Positions 34,109-42,296 of a stretch of 64,000 bases of DNA are shown one piece after another. How positions within the stretch are numbered: position 1 is the first letter of the stretch; each line of letters opens with the position of its first letter. The stretch comes from JAXDTI01 sp034090045. GTDB lineage: Bacteria > Actinomycetota > Actinomycetes > Actinomycetales > Actinomycetaceae. Position numbers and translations under genes: made by a program. The stretch is taken from positions 191,481 to 255,480 of the forward strand of contig JAXDTI010000001.1 in NCBI GenBank assembly GCA_034090045.1, written 5' to 3'. The notes below the pieces were generated by a model that was not told the origin of the DNA, did no database searches, and saw only the letters and a list, made by a program, of their open reading frames with translations.

Positions 34109-34489
34109 TCAGTGCCTGTCCTGTGTCTGGAGTCGCTCCAGCGAGCCACGCAAAGCAGCTTTGAGCTGCGCGCTGCTGGCTTCCCGCGCTGCCGGTAACG
34201 CCCGCAACACTATCCGGGTTCCCGGTTTAACTTGGCCTTTCAGGAGTTCCTCTCGACAGATGGCTCGCAGCCTACGTTTCACCCGGTTGCGGTCGGTGGC
34301 GAGTCGGATATTACGTTTCGCCACTGTGAAACCTATGCGAACATACTGTTCAGGTAGCGCCTGTTCGTCCTTCGGATCGGTTGTGTGCAGGGAGTAAAGA
34401 ATGAAATAGCGGTTTTTTGCCCGCCGTCCCCGCTTCAGAACCGTGTCGAATCCGCTGGACGCGACCAGCCTATTGGCGCGCGGCAGCAC
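34109..34489 (-). CDS. rnpA: ribonuclease P protein component
   Basis: 126 residues. RnpA binds RNase P RNA for tRNA 5' maturation. Family marks are MLPRANRLVASSGFDTVLKR, RIGFTVAKRNIRLATDRNRV followed by KRRLRAICRE (the RNR signature), and RIVLRALPAA. It lies nine bases after rpmH. Confidence 0.95.
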   Translation of the reverse strand: MLPRANRLVASSGFDTVLKRGRRAKNRYFILYSLHTTDPKDEQALPEQYVRIGFTVAKRNIRLATDRNRVKRRLRAICREELLKGQVKPGTRIVLRALPAAREASSAQLKAALRGSLERLQTQDRH

Positions 34490-34498
34490 GGTGCGGCT

Positions 34499-34636
34499 TC
34501 AGACAGCCAGTTCCTTGCGGCCCTTGCGCCGCCGAGATGCGAGAATGGCGCGGCCCGCGCGGGTGCGCATCCGTAAACGGAAGCCGTGCTTCTTGTGGCG
34601 ACGCCGGTTATTCGGCTGGTAAGTACGTTTCGTCAT
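34499..34636 (-). CDS. rpmH: 50S ribosomal protein L34
   Basis: 45 residues: MTKRTYQPNNRRRHKKHGFR at the start, then RTRAGRAILASRRRKGRKELA, the full L34 sequence. The frame is open upstream to 34729, but the family start is the ATG at 34636, with AGGAG eight bases before it. It heads the minus-strand origin operon. Confidence 0.97.
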   Translation of the reverse strand: MTKRTYQPNNRRRHKKHGFRLRMRTRAGRAILASRRRKGRKELAV

Positions 34637-34999
34637 TTCGACTCCTATTATTCCCCCGGCCATCGCGAAGTTGTGGCGAGCGATGGCACACAGCCCCACC
34701 AGACTATTAGGGTTTTGAGTCCAGGTCAATTACAGGGAATCCCCGGTGAGCTGCTATTGTTCCAAACTTTTCAACAGCTGTGGAAAACCCTGTGAATAAC
34801 ATTCATGTTATTTGTGTAAAACATCAGTATTTTTCTGCCCCTCTAGAACCGGTTTTTCTCGACAATGTCAATGAAAAGTCCCGGCGTGTTGCAAACTAAA
34901 GTTTTCCACAGATTTATCACCAGCTTGTGGATAACGTAAATATAGTCTTATTTTGATGCAAAATAGATAACACTACAGATTTCGAAATGGGGGACACCG
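34637..34999. other. probable chromosomal replication origin (oriC), rpmH-dnaA intergenic region
   Basis: 363 AT-rich bases between the divergent rpmH and dnaA. DnaA boxes include TGTGAATAA (34791-34799), TTTTCCACA (34902-34910) and a perfect TGTGGATAA (34926-34934), with weaker relatives such as CTGTGGAAAA near 34779. Genes on both sides are transcribed away from it, and parAB/parS lie close by. The dnaA-PBP gap (36407-36644) also has weak boxes and is the alternative site. Confidence 0.7.
34659..34687 (-). promoter_or_regulatory. hairpin in the rpmH mRNA leader
   Basis: GCCATCG and CGATGGC form a perfect seven-base stem about 20 bases upstream of the rpmH start codon. It could affect translation of L34. 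Confidence 0.4.
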
Positions 35000-36406
35000 A
35001 TGTCTGAAAAGGATTGGGAGACGACTTGGAATGCCGTCATTGACCACATGTCAACCAATTTCCGGATCGGTCCATCCCTACAGTCCCAACTGCGTTCCAG
35101 CATCATAAAAGGAAAGGTCGAAGATACTATCCTGATTTCTGTTCCCGGGGAATACGAAAAAAACACTCTGGAAACAAAACTGAATGAACAGCTCACAGAA
35201 GCCTTGAGTACAATCCTGGAACAGCCGTTGCGATTCGCTGTCAATATCGATACTAGACTGCGTGAACATCAGCTAGAGGTGGAGCGGGAGGAACAGCTGA
35301 TTCGCGAAGACCCGGATCTGAATCCGCCGCAAAAACCCGCTAAACCAGATACTGACACCCTGGATTTAAGCGAAACCCACTTGAACCCGAAATACACTTT
35401 CGACACCTATGTGGTGGGTTCGACTAACCGTTTCGCTGCCGCGGCCGCTAACGCGGTAGCCGAGAGACCATCCGAAGTGTATAACCCGCTTTTTATCTAC
35501 GGTGGTTCTGGGCTTGGAAAAACCCATCTTCTGCACGCGATAGGCTGGTTCGCTTTAAGCTGGCACGACAATATCAAGGTTCGTTACGTAAACTCTGAAG
35601 AGTTCACTAACGATTTCATTAACTCTATTTCTTCTGGAAAGGCACAGGAGTTTCAAAATCGCTACCGCAGCGTAGATATTCTCCTCATCGATGATATTCA
35701 GTTCTTACATAACAAAGAACAGACCCTTGAAGAGTTTTTTCACACCTTTAACACGCTCTATACCGCCGGAAAACAGATTGTAATAACCTCTGACCTGCCA
35801 CCAAAAGACCTACCCGGTTTTGAGGATCGGATGCGCTCACGTTTCGAATGGGGTTTACTAACCGATGTTCAACCCCCCAACTTAGAAACTCGGATTGCGA
35901 TCTTGCAGTTGAAAGCACACGAAGACGGAAATGATGTGCCACTGAGCGTTATGGAATATATCGCCTCACATATCACCCGTAACATTCGGGAACTGGAAGG
36001 TGCGCTCAACCAGGTTTCCGCGTTCGCCTCCCTATACGATATGGATCTCACCCCGGAGCTCGCCGAAGTTGTTCTCAAAGATTCTGTGAACCGGACTGAT
36101 GTCCCACAAATATCGGTGGGTTTGATAAAAGCACAGACCGCGAAGTTTTTTAATATCTCTGTGGAACAGCTTTCTTCGAGTAGCCGCGAACACCAAATAT
36201 CGGATGCTCGCCAAGTCGCCATGTATCTGTGCCGGATCCTGACCGACAACTCGCTGCCCTCAATCGGCAAAGAATTTGGTGGTCGAGATCATTCGACAGT
36301 TCACTATGCTTTCCGCAAAATCAGTGAACAGATGCAGAAAAACGAGAAACTCTATAACGACATCACCGATTTGACGAATATCATCACCGATGCGTCACGC
36401 AGTTGA
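35000..36406 (+). CDS. dnaA: chromosomal replication initiator DnaA
   Basis: 468 residues. Domain I lies at 1-90, with a linker near 90-130. The AAA+ domain has Walker A IYGGSGLGKTHLLHAIGW (about 168-185), Walker B VDILLIDDIQFLHNKEQTLE and an arginine-finger region, FEDRMRSRFEWGL. Domain IV ends with REHQISDARQVAMYLCR and GGRDHSTVHYA, the DnaA-box-binding signature. A GGGGGA site precedes the ATG. dnaN, recF and gyrB do not follow; a class A PBP gene does. Confidence 0.97.
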   Translation: MSEKDWETTWNAVIDHMSTNFRIGPSLQSQLRSSIIKGKVEDTILISVPGEYEKNTLETKLNEQLTEALSTILEQPLRFAVNIDTRLREHQLEVEREEQLIREDPDLNPPQKPAKPDTDTLDLSETHLNPKYTFDTYVVGSTNRFAAAAANAVAERPSEVYNPLFIYGGSGLGKTHLLHAIGWFALSWHDNIKVRYVNSEEFTNDFINSISSGKAQEFQNRYRSVDILLIDDIQFLHNKEQTLEEFFHTFNTLYTAGKQIVITSDLPPKDLPGFEDRMRSRFEWGLLTDVQPPNLETRIAILQLKAHEDGNDVPLSVMEYIASHITRNIRELEGALNQVSAFASLYDMDLTPELAEVVLKDSVNRTDVPQISVGLIKAQTAKFFNISVEQLSSSSREHQISDARQVAMYLCRILTDNSLPSIGKEFGGRDHSTVHYAFRKISEQMQKNEKLYNDITDLTNIITDASRS

Positions 36407-36644
36407 AAACCGGTTGAAACCCTGTGGAACAGAGTCGCAAAACTGCCTGAGTGCTGTCGAAAACAGTGGGGAAAAGAAACGTAGACCAGAAATGCACACA
36501 GTTTTAACACAGCTTTTTCAAAGCAATAAATATGTGTTGAACAGGATAGATAGGTGTTTATCAACGCTTTCAGCAACGCTATGATTACAATAAGATAAAC
36601 AAATATAGGTTTTTGTTTAACCAACATTGGCGGAGAGGGAACCT

Positions 36645-38786
36645 GTGGCTGGATCCAAGCATTCGGGCGCGAAACGCTCCAAACGAAAAGGCAGGCGAGT
36701 AGGTGCCCGCCGCAAAACGGGTTTAAAAACCTGGTTGAAGCGCATAGTATTCACATTTCTTGGGCTCGGGTTACTCGGGTTGATTGTAGGGTGTTTGGGA
36801 TTCATCATCGCCTATGTAAAAACCGATGTTCCGTCCCCACAAAAATTTGCGCAAGCCGAAATATCTACCGTCTACTACGGTAACAACAAAGACGTTATGG
36901 GAACTTTTTCGGAACAGGATCGTGTCATAATTGACGCCACGAAACTGCCTAACTATATCGGGCAAGCTGTCGTAGCCAGCGAGGATCGCACATTCTATGA
37001 AAATAATGGTGTCGATTTGAAAGGTATTGCTCGTGCCCTCATAAACAATCTGCAGGGTAAACCAACTCAGGGTGGTTCAACACTGTCGCAACAGTATGTG
37101 GAGAACTACTATATGGGGTCTACGAAAACCTATGTAGGTAAAGCTAAAGAAGCAATACTAGCCCTGAAAATTAATCGAGAACAAAGCAAAGATACTATCC
37201 TCAACAACTATTTGAACACCATATATTTTGGTCGCCAAGCATACGGTATACAGGCGGCTTCGAAAGCGTACTTCAGTAAGGACGCGAAAGATTTAACGGT
37301 TTCAGAGGCGGCGCTGCTCGCCGGTATTATACCGGCACCCTCAGCGTGGGATCCGCAGGTAGACCCTGATGCTGCTGAACAGCGGTGGAACCGGGTGTTG
37401 GACAATATGGTGGCTGACGGTTGGATTAAAGCGGCGGAGAGAAAGAAACTGGAATACCCCCAGGCGATCGAGTATGTCCAGAAGTCATCAGATTTCAAGG
37501 GAACACGTGGATACCTGCTCCAACATGTTCGCGATGAACTGGTACACACTATCGGATACTCCGAAGAACAGGTCGATATTCTCGGTTTGAAGGTCTATAC
37601 CACCATAGACCCGGAAAAACAGCAGCTGATGGAAACAGTTGTCGCAAATATGCCGAAATCTCCGGCTCCCGGAGTGAAAGTGGCGATGAGTTCGATTGAT
37701 ACTGCCACCGGCGGGATTATTGCCGAATACGGCGGACCTGACTATCAAAAGATTCAGCAAAACGCCGCAACCCAAGATATTGCGATGGCAGGTTCAACCT
37801 TTAAATCTTTCGTGGTTATGGCAGCCCTCGAAAAAGGGTGGAGTATCGACGATAAAATCGATGGCTCGGCACCGATGGTTATCGATGGTCATTCAATCAA
37901 AAACTCTGATGGGTCTTCTAAATCTGTAACGACCCTGCGTGAAGCAGTGATGCATTCCTGGAACACGCCTTTTGTCCGTTTAAATATGGATATCGGACCG
38001 GAATCATCAAGGAATGCTGCGATTAGAGCCGGATTACCTGACGACACCAACGGCCTCGACGCTCTGGTACCGGTATCTGCGTTAGGTTTCTCATCCCCGC
38101 ACAATATCGATATCACTGAAGCCTATGCGACTTTCGCTACCGGAGGTATCCACCGGGAAGCGCATATTGTCGCGAAAGTTACCGATAAAAACGGGAATGT
38201 GCTCTATGAAGCCGACACCGATGGCACCAGGGTGTTTACTAAACAAAACACTACCCAGCTGGTTTCAGCACTCCAGGATGTTCAGCGTTCCGATATCAGC
38301 AACGTCAGTTCCGCAATGATCGGCAGACCGATAGCATTTAAAACCGGTACTTCTGAAAACAGCATGTCTGCGCAATTTGTGGGGTTTATTCCACAGGTAG
38401 CGACAGCGGTTTCGCTATATCAGGCAGGGAAAAACGGCGAGCAGGAGCCGATTACTCCTTTCGGTGGCTATTCGATTATTTACGGTGGTACGATACCCGG
38501 CGATATGTGGGGTGAATATATGCGTCAGGCGATAGCTGATCTCCCGGTTGAACAATTCCCGACCTATACTAAAGGCAAGAATGTTGGCGGCACCAGCGGT
38601 AATGGTCCGCAAACGAAAGATCCGGAGTATTCGTCTCCAACAATTTCGACGGTGACACCCTATAAAACTCGGGAAACTCAACCGGTGGTGACTACGGACG
38701 GGTCTGCTGACGGACCAGGTGACGATTCTGCTTCGCCGAACGCCACACCTGCCGAACCGCCTGCCACTTTACCGGGTGCCCAATAA
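36645..38786 (+). CDS. class A penicillin-binding protein (transglycosylase/transpeptidase)
   Basis: About 713 residues. A very basic cytoplasmic N-terminus (1-35) is followed by one membrane helix (FLGLGLLGLIVGCLGFIIAY). The GT51 domain contains AVVASEDRTFYENNGVDLKG and QGGSTLSQQYVENYY. The transpeptidase domain has the active-site AGSTFKSFV (Ser at about 383), SWNTPFVRLN (SxN-like) and AFKTGTSENS (KTG). The C-terminal tail is rich in Pro/Thr/Ser. It polymerises and cross-links peptidoglycan. The GTG at 36645 with GGAGAGG upstream is preferred over a TTG at 36627. Its place between dnaA and rpsF is unusual. Confidence 0.92.
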   Translation: MAGSKHSGAKRSKRKGRRVGARRKTGLKTWLKRIVFTFLGLGLLGLIVGCLGFIIAYVKTDVPSPQKFAQAEISTVYYGNNKDVMGTFSEQDRVIIDATKLPNYIGQAVVASEDRTFYENNGVDLKGIARALINNLQGKPTQGGSTLSQQYVENYYMGSTKTYVGKAKEAILALKINREQSKDTILNNYLNTIYFGRQAYGIQAASKAYFSKDAKDLTVSEAALLAGIIPAPSAWDPQVDPDAAEQRWNRVLDNMVADGWIKAAERKKLEYPQAIEYVQKSSDFKGTRGYLLQHVRDELVHTIGYSEEQVDILGLKVYTTIDPEKQQLMETVVANMPKSPAPGVKVAMSSIDTATGGIIAEYGGPDYQKIQQNAATQDIAMAGSTFKSFVVMAALEKGWSIDDKIDGSAPMVIDGHSIKNSDGSSKSVTTLREAVMHSWNTPFVRLNMDIGPESSRNAAIRAGLPDDTNGLDALVPVSALGFSSPHNIDITEAYATFATGGIHREAHIVAKVTDKNGNVLYEADTDGTRVFTKQNTTQLVSALQDVQRSDISNVSSAMIGRPIAFKTGTSENSMSAQFVGFIPQVATAVSLYQAGKNGEQEPITPFGGYSIIYGGTIPGDMWGEYMRQAIADLPVEQFPTYTKGKNVGGTSGNGPQTKDPEYSSPTISTVTPYKTRETQPVVTTDGSADGPGDDSASPNATPAEPPATLPGAQ

Positions 38787-38870
38787 CCATGACGGGTGTT
38801 TTCCCCGATTTAACCTGCGTCTCTTTTCCGGTATAGGATGGAACGCGGCTCTTTTGGGCCTGAAGCATAC

Positions 38871-38913
38871 CCTCCTGCCACGGAAAGACCGTGGCCGTAC
38901 AGTCCGAAGGAGG
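38871..38913 (+). promoter_or_regulatory. rpsF leader motif (S6:S18 autoregulatory element)
   Basis: CCTCCT (38871-38876) pairs with the rpsF Shine-Dalgarno region AGGAGG (38908-38913). Stacked on it is a perfect seven-base hairpin, GCCACGG/CCGTGGC (38877-38883 and 38889-38895). The 3' side leaves a 12-base bulge containing CCG (38904-38906). This is the layout of the known leader bound by the S6:S18 complex to repress its own operon, and rpsR lies in the same operon. Confidence 0.7.
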
Positions 38914-38922
38914 TAGGGATTT

Positions 38923-39207
38923 ATGCGTAAATATGAACTCATGATTATCTTGAGTCCTGAAGTCGATGAACGCACAGTGACCCCGGTGTTGGAAAAAATG
39001 CTGGCAGTGGTGGTCAATGATGGTGGTCAAATCGAAAAAACCGATATCTGGGGTAAACGGCGTTTGGCTTACCCAATCGCGAAACAGAGCGAAGGCCTGT
39101 ATGTGGTTGTAGATATGTTCACCAACGCGGATACTGCCCGGGAACTCGACCGGCAATTGTCTCTCAACGAGACGGTGCTGCGCACGAAGCTGCTGCGCCG
39201 CGACTAG
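38923..39207 (+). CDS. rpsF: 30S ribosomal protein S6
   Basis: 94 residues: MRKYELMIILSPEVDERTV at the N-terminus, WGKRRLAYPIAKQSEGLYVV in the centre, and NETVLRTKLLRRD at the end, all typical of S6. A strong AAGGAGG precedes the ATG and can be sequestered by the upstream leader structure. It is the first gene of rpsF-ssb-rpsR-rplI. Confidence 0.97.
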   Translation: MRKYELMIILSPEVDERTVTPVLEKMLAVVVNDGGQIEKTDIWGKRRLAYPIAKQSEGLYVVVDMFTNADTARELDRQLSLNETVLRTKLLRRD

Positions 39208-39215
39208 GGGACATT

Positions 39216-39725
39216 ATGAGTGGTGAACCAGTAATCACAGTTGTCGGCAATCTAACCGCCGACCCGGAGCTGCGCTTTATCGGTGACGGCACCCCGGTTG
39301 CGAACTTCACTATCGCCTCGACGCCACGTACTTTCAACCGGCAAAATAACAGCTGGGATGACGGGGAAACAATCTTTTTCCGTTGTTCAGTTTGGCGTGA
39401 CTATGCGGAGAATGTTGCGGATTCGTTGCACAAAGGGATGCAGGTTATTTGCACCGGTAAACTTACTGTTCGCGGATTCACCGACAACAGTGGAGCGCAA
39501 CGCACCTCGATTGAGTTGAAAGTAGACGAGATTGGTCCGTCACTGCGTTTCGCGCGTGCCAATATCGAGAAAGTGTCGCGCGGTTCCGGCTCCAACTATG
39601 GGTCCGGCTCTTCCGGACAGTCCTATGGTGGCGGCCAGGGATCGTGGTCGAATAGTTCAGCCACTGCCGGGGAAGTTTGGGAAGGCAGCTCATCGAGCCA
39701 GTTCGATAACCCGCCGGGTTTCTGA
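39216..39725 (+). CDS. ssb: single-stranded DNA-binding protein
   Basis: 169 residues. An OB-fold occupies about 1-115 (VITVVGNLTADPELRFIGDG, VANFTIASTPRTFN, FFRCSVWRDYAENVADSL). A Gly/Ser-rich flexible linker follows. The acidic tip expected as DDDxPF is replaced by SSSSQFDNPPGF, which is less acidic and not terminal-DIPF-like. It binds ssDNA as a tetramer during replication. Located between S6 and S18 genes, as in many bacteria. Confidence 0.94.
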   Translation: MSGEPVITVVGNLTADPELRFIGDGTPVANFTIASTPRTFNRQNNSWDDGETIFFRCSVWRDYAENVADSLHKGMQVICTGKLTVRGFTDNSGAQRTSIELKVDEIGPSLRFARANIEKVSRGSGSNYGSGSSGQSYGGGQGSWSNSSATAGEVWEGSSSSQFDNPPGF

Positions 39726-39778
39726 AACCCGGTGACTGTATAGAGAACCACAGACGAGAGATTTTCAAGGAGATAAAA

Positions 39779-40021
39779 ATGGCGAAGAAAGTTCTTCGCG
39801 TTAAGCCTATAAAGAAGAAGGCTAACCCGATTAAGAATGTAAAGGTCGAGGATATCGACTACAAGGACACCGCGCTGCTACGCAAGTTCATTTCTGACCG
39901 TGGCAAGATTCGTGCCCGGCGCGTAACCGGTGTTTCCGTCCAGCAGCAGCGTGCTATCGCAAAGGCTGTGAAGAACGCCCGCGAGATGGCGCTGCTGCCC
40001 TACACCGGCTCCGGTCGCTGA
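39779..40021 (+). CDS. rpsR: 30S ribosomal protein S18
   Basis: 80 residues. The C-terminal half carries the S18 signature DYKDTALLRKFISDRGKIRA followed by RRVTGVSVQQQRAIAKAVKN and REMALLPY. There is no CxxC pair, so this is the zinc-free form. An AAGGAG site precedes the ATG. Confidence 0.96.
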   Translation: MAKKVLRVKPIKKKANPIKNVKVEDIDYKDTALLRKFISDRGKIRARRVTGVSVQQQRAIAKAVKNAREMALLPYTGSGR

Positions 40022-40036
40022 ATGGGGGTGTGAGTA

Positions 40037-40498
40037 ATGAGGACAGTTAAGGTTATTCTGCTCGGTGATGTCGCCAATCTCGGTGCCGCCGGTGATGTGG
40101 TCTCGGTTCGTCCCGGTTATGCCCGTAACTATCTGCAGCCGCGTAACCTGGCTCAGCCGTGGAGCGAGCGTGCTCAACGCCAGATTGACATCATGAACCG
40201 GGCGACTCGGCGCCGCCAGATCGCCAACGAAGAGGATGCCCGTGAGGTGCGTGACCGTCTGGAGGCCAGTGATGGTATCCGTATCGCTAAACGTACAGGT
40301 GAGGGTAATCGGCTCTACGGTTCAGTGTCGCAGCGCGACATTGCTGAGGCTTTGAAAGACCAGCTCAACCAGACAATTGACTACCGTAAGGTTCAGATCA
40401 CCACCCCGATCAAAACCACCGGTGACTACACTGTTACGCTGCGTCTTCACGATGATGTGACCGCGAGTTTGCCGGTCGCTATCTATTCGGAGAAGTAG
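40037..40498 (+). CDS. rplI: 50S ribosomal protein L9
   Basis: 153 residues. The N-terminal L9 domain has VILLGDVANLGAAGDVVSVR and PGYARNYLQPRNLA; a long connecting helix follows, then the C-terminal domain (NRLYGSVSQRDIAEALKDQL). It is the last gene of the ribosomal-protein operon and is followed by a hairpin terminator. Confidence 0.96.
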   Translation: MRTVKVILLGDVANLGAAGDVVSVRPGYARNYLQPRNLAQPWSERAQRQIDIMNRATRRRQIANEEDAREVRDRLEASDGIRIAKRTGEGNRLYGSVSQRDIAEALKDQLNQTIDYRKVQITTPIKTTGDYTVTLRLHDDVTASLPVAIYSEK

Positions 40499-40521
40499 CA
40501 ATAGTTTTTAAGGTTCGGGGT

Positions 40522-40549
40522 CGGGAGCAGCAGCTCCCGGCCCTGCCTT
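40522..40549 (+). terminator. terminator after rplI
   Basis: CGGGAGC-AGCA-GCTCCCG forms a perfect seven-base stem (40522-40539), followed by a short T-containing run. It lies 24 bases after the rplI stop. Confidence 0.7.
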
Positions 40550-40732
40550 TATTTCTGATACCGGTTTCGGTATTGGTACCAAAAAAAGGGTTATCCACAA
40601 TCTGTGCAAAACTGTGTTGATAATAACTGCTCATAGTTAGCGTTTTTGTCACACCATTAACAGGTTTTCCCACAGGGTGGGCCGGACTATCCCCAAACAT
40701 CAACACCCTGTCCACAGGGTTATCAACTTTCG

Positions 40733-40761
40733 TTGTTAGACCTGCAGGTCAGCGGTATTCT
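40733..40761 (+). promoter_or_regulatory. dnaB promoter (TTGTTA-N17-TATTCT)
   Basis: The -35 TTGTTA (40733-40738) and -10 TATTCT (40756-40761) are separated by 17 bases, 43 bases before the dnaB ATG. DnaA-box-like sequences lie immediately upstream. Confidence 0.55.
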
Positions 40762-40804
40762 ATGCTGGAGATAACCGGCGTGTCACGCTTGGAAAGGTTG
40801 AGAT

Positions 40805-42157
40805 ATGAGCGATACCGCAGTTATGGCTGAGGGCTATCTGCCGCCGCGCAATGAGGAGGCTGAACGCGCGGTACTCGGCGCGATGATGCTAGAGCGAGAA
40901 GCGATTGCTGAAGTCACCGGGATTCTCAGGGAAGACGATTTCTATTTTTCCGCGAATCGCAAAATTTTTGACACCATTGTTGAACTGGATTCAAAAAACG
41001 AGCCGGTAGACCGGATTACCCTGGCGACTGCACTGACTCGCAAAGGGTTGATTGACGAGGTTGGCGGTGCCGACTATCTGCATCGGCTCGACTCGGATGT
41101 GATCACCACCGCGAACGTCGAATACTATGCCCGTGACGTTCGAGACAAGGCGATGCTGCGCCGGCTTGTCAATGCCGGTATTCGAATCTCGCAGATGGGA
41201 ATGTCCCAGGCCGGTTCCGACACCGAGGAGATAATCAACGCGGCCCAGGCCGAAATGTTCGCGGTGACGCAACACGGAATCTCTGAGGATTATCGCCCTA
41301 TAAATGAAATCGTTGATGCCACCCTCGAAGAACTCGACAAAATCGCATCCAACGATGGGAGCCTATTGGGTTTGCCGACTGGTTTCCGGGATCTTGACGA
41401 ACTAACTAACGGTTTTCAAGCCGGCCAGATGATTATTGTTGCGGCTCGCCCGGCGATGGGTAAATCTACGCTTGCTCTCGATATTTGTCGTAACGCCACC
41501 TTGCGTAACAGCTACAACGCCATCATTTTTTCTCTCGAAATGTCACAGCAAGAGATTTCTATGCGGCTGCTCTCTGCCGAATCCGGGGTGCAGATGCGCA
41601 AAATGCAGCATGGGCAGATGAGTGACACGGATTGGAGCAAGGTCGCCGCTGCCGCCTCAAAATGCTATGAGGCCGGTCTGTATATTGACGATTCAGCGAA
41701 TCTCACGATGATGGAGATTCGCAGTAAATGTCGCCGCTTGAAACAGCAGGGGCACCTGGATTTGATTGTGATCGACTATCTGCAGCTGCTCACTTCCGGG
41801 AAGCGTGTCGAGTCTCGCCAACAGGAAGTATCTGAGTTTTCGCGCGCCCTGAAGCTGCTGGCAAAAGAACTCGAAGTGCCCCTGATCGCGGTCGCCCAGT
41901 TGAACCGTGGCCCGGAGGCCCGCACCGACCATAAACCGATGCTCGCTGATCTGCGTGAATCCGGGTCTTTGGAACAGGACGCTGACCTGGTGTTGCTGCT
42001 GCATCGCCCGGAGTTCTATAACCCCGAGGATGAACGTAAAGGTGAAGCCGACATTATTGTTGCGAAACATCGTAACGGTCGGGTAGGAACCCTGCCGGTT
42101 GCGTTCCAGGGGGATCGTTCTCGCTTCGCAGATTTTAAAGCACACGTGAACGGCTAG
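40805..42157 (+). CDS. dnaB: replicative DNA helicase DnaB
   Basis: 450 residues. The N-terminal domain begins around EAERAVLGAMMLEREAIAEV. The RecA-like domain has Walker A IIVAARPAMGKSTLALDI (about 213-230), the H2 region SLEMSQQEISMRLLSAESGV, Walker B DLIVIDYLQLLTSGKR and the arginine finger/C-terminal LLLHRPEFYNPED. No intein is present. It unwinds DNA at the replication fork. Its own promoter follows the rplI terminator. Confidence 0.97.
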   Translation: MSDTAVMAEGYLPPRNEEAERAVLGAMMLEREAIAEVTGILREDDFYFSANRKIFDTIVELDSKNEPVDRITLATALTRKGLIDEVGGADYLHRLDSDVITTANVEYYARDVRDKAMLRRLVNAGIRISQMGMSQAGSDTEEIINAAQAEMFAVTQHGISEDYRPINEIVDATLEELDKIASNDGSLLGLPTGFRDLDELTNGFQAGQMIIVAARPAMGKSTLALDICRNATLRNSYNAIIFSLEMSQQEISMRLLSAESGVQMRKMQHGQMSDTDWSKVAAAASKCYEAGLYIDDSANLTMMEIRSKCRRLKQQGHLDLIVIDYLQLLTSGKRVESRQQEVSEFSRALKLLAKELEVPLIAVAQLNRGPEARTDHKPMLADLRESGSLEQDADLVLLLHRPEFYNPEDERKGEADIIVAKHRNGRVGTLPVAFQGDRSRFADFKAHVNG

Positions 42158-42296
42158 TCGCCTTTGAGATGCGAGGCGCTCTCGCAAATGAGAACAAATT
42201 CCGTTATTCTGATAAACGATTCAGGTGTGTTTATGTGGTACCTGTCTGAGTGGGAACAATACTTGAGGGATCTTTAAGGCTTAAAGGGAGGGTAAA

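Larger units (their letters stand above)
40499..40804. other. rplI-dnaB intergenic region with DnaA-box-like cluster
   Basis: 306 bases. After the rplI terminator come a second hairpin (ATACCG-GTTT-CGGTAT, 40558-40573), a perfect TTATCCACA box (40591-40599), CTGTCCACA (40708-40716) with TTATCAACT close behind, and the dnaB promoter. DnaA could therefore regulate dnaB. Confidence 0.6.

Noticed and set aside
36407..36644. dnaA-PBP gap as the origin
   Set aside because: It has only weak DnaA-box-like sequences (for example CCTGTGGAAC), whereas the rpmH-dnaA gap holds a perfect box plus two close matches. Kept only as an alternative.
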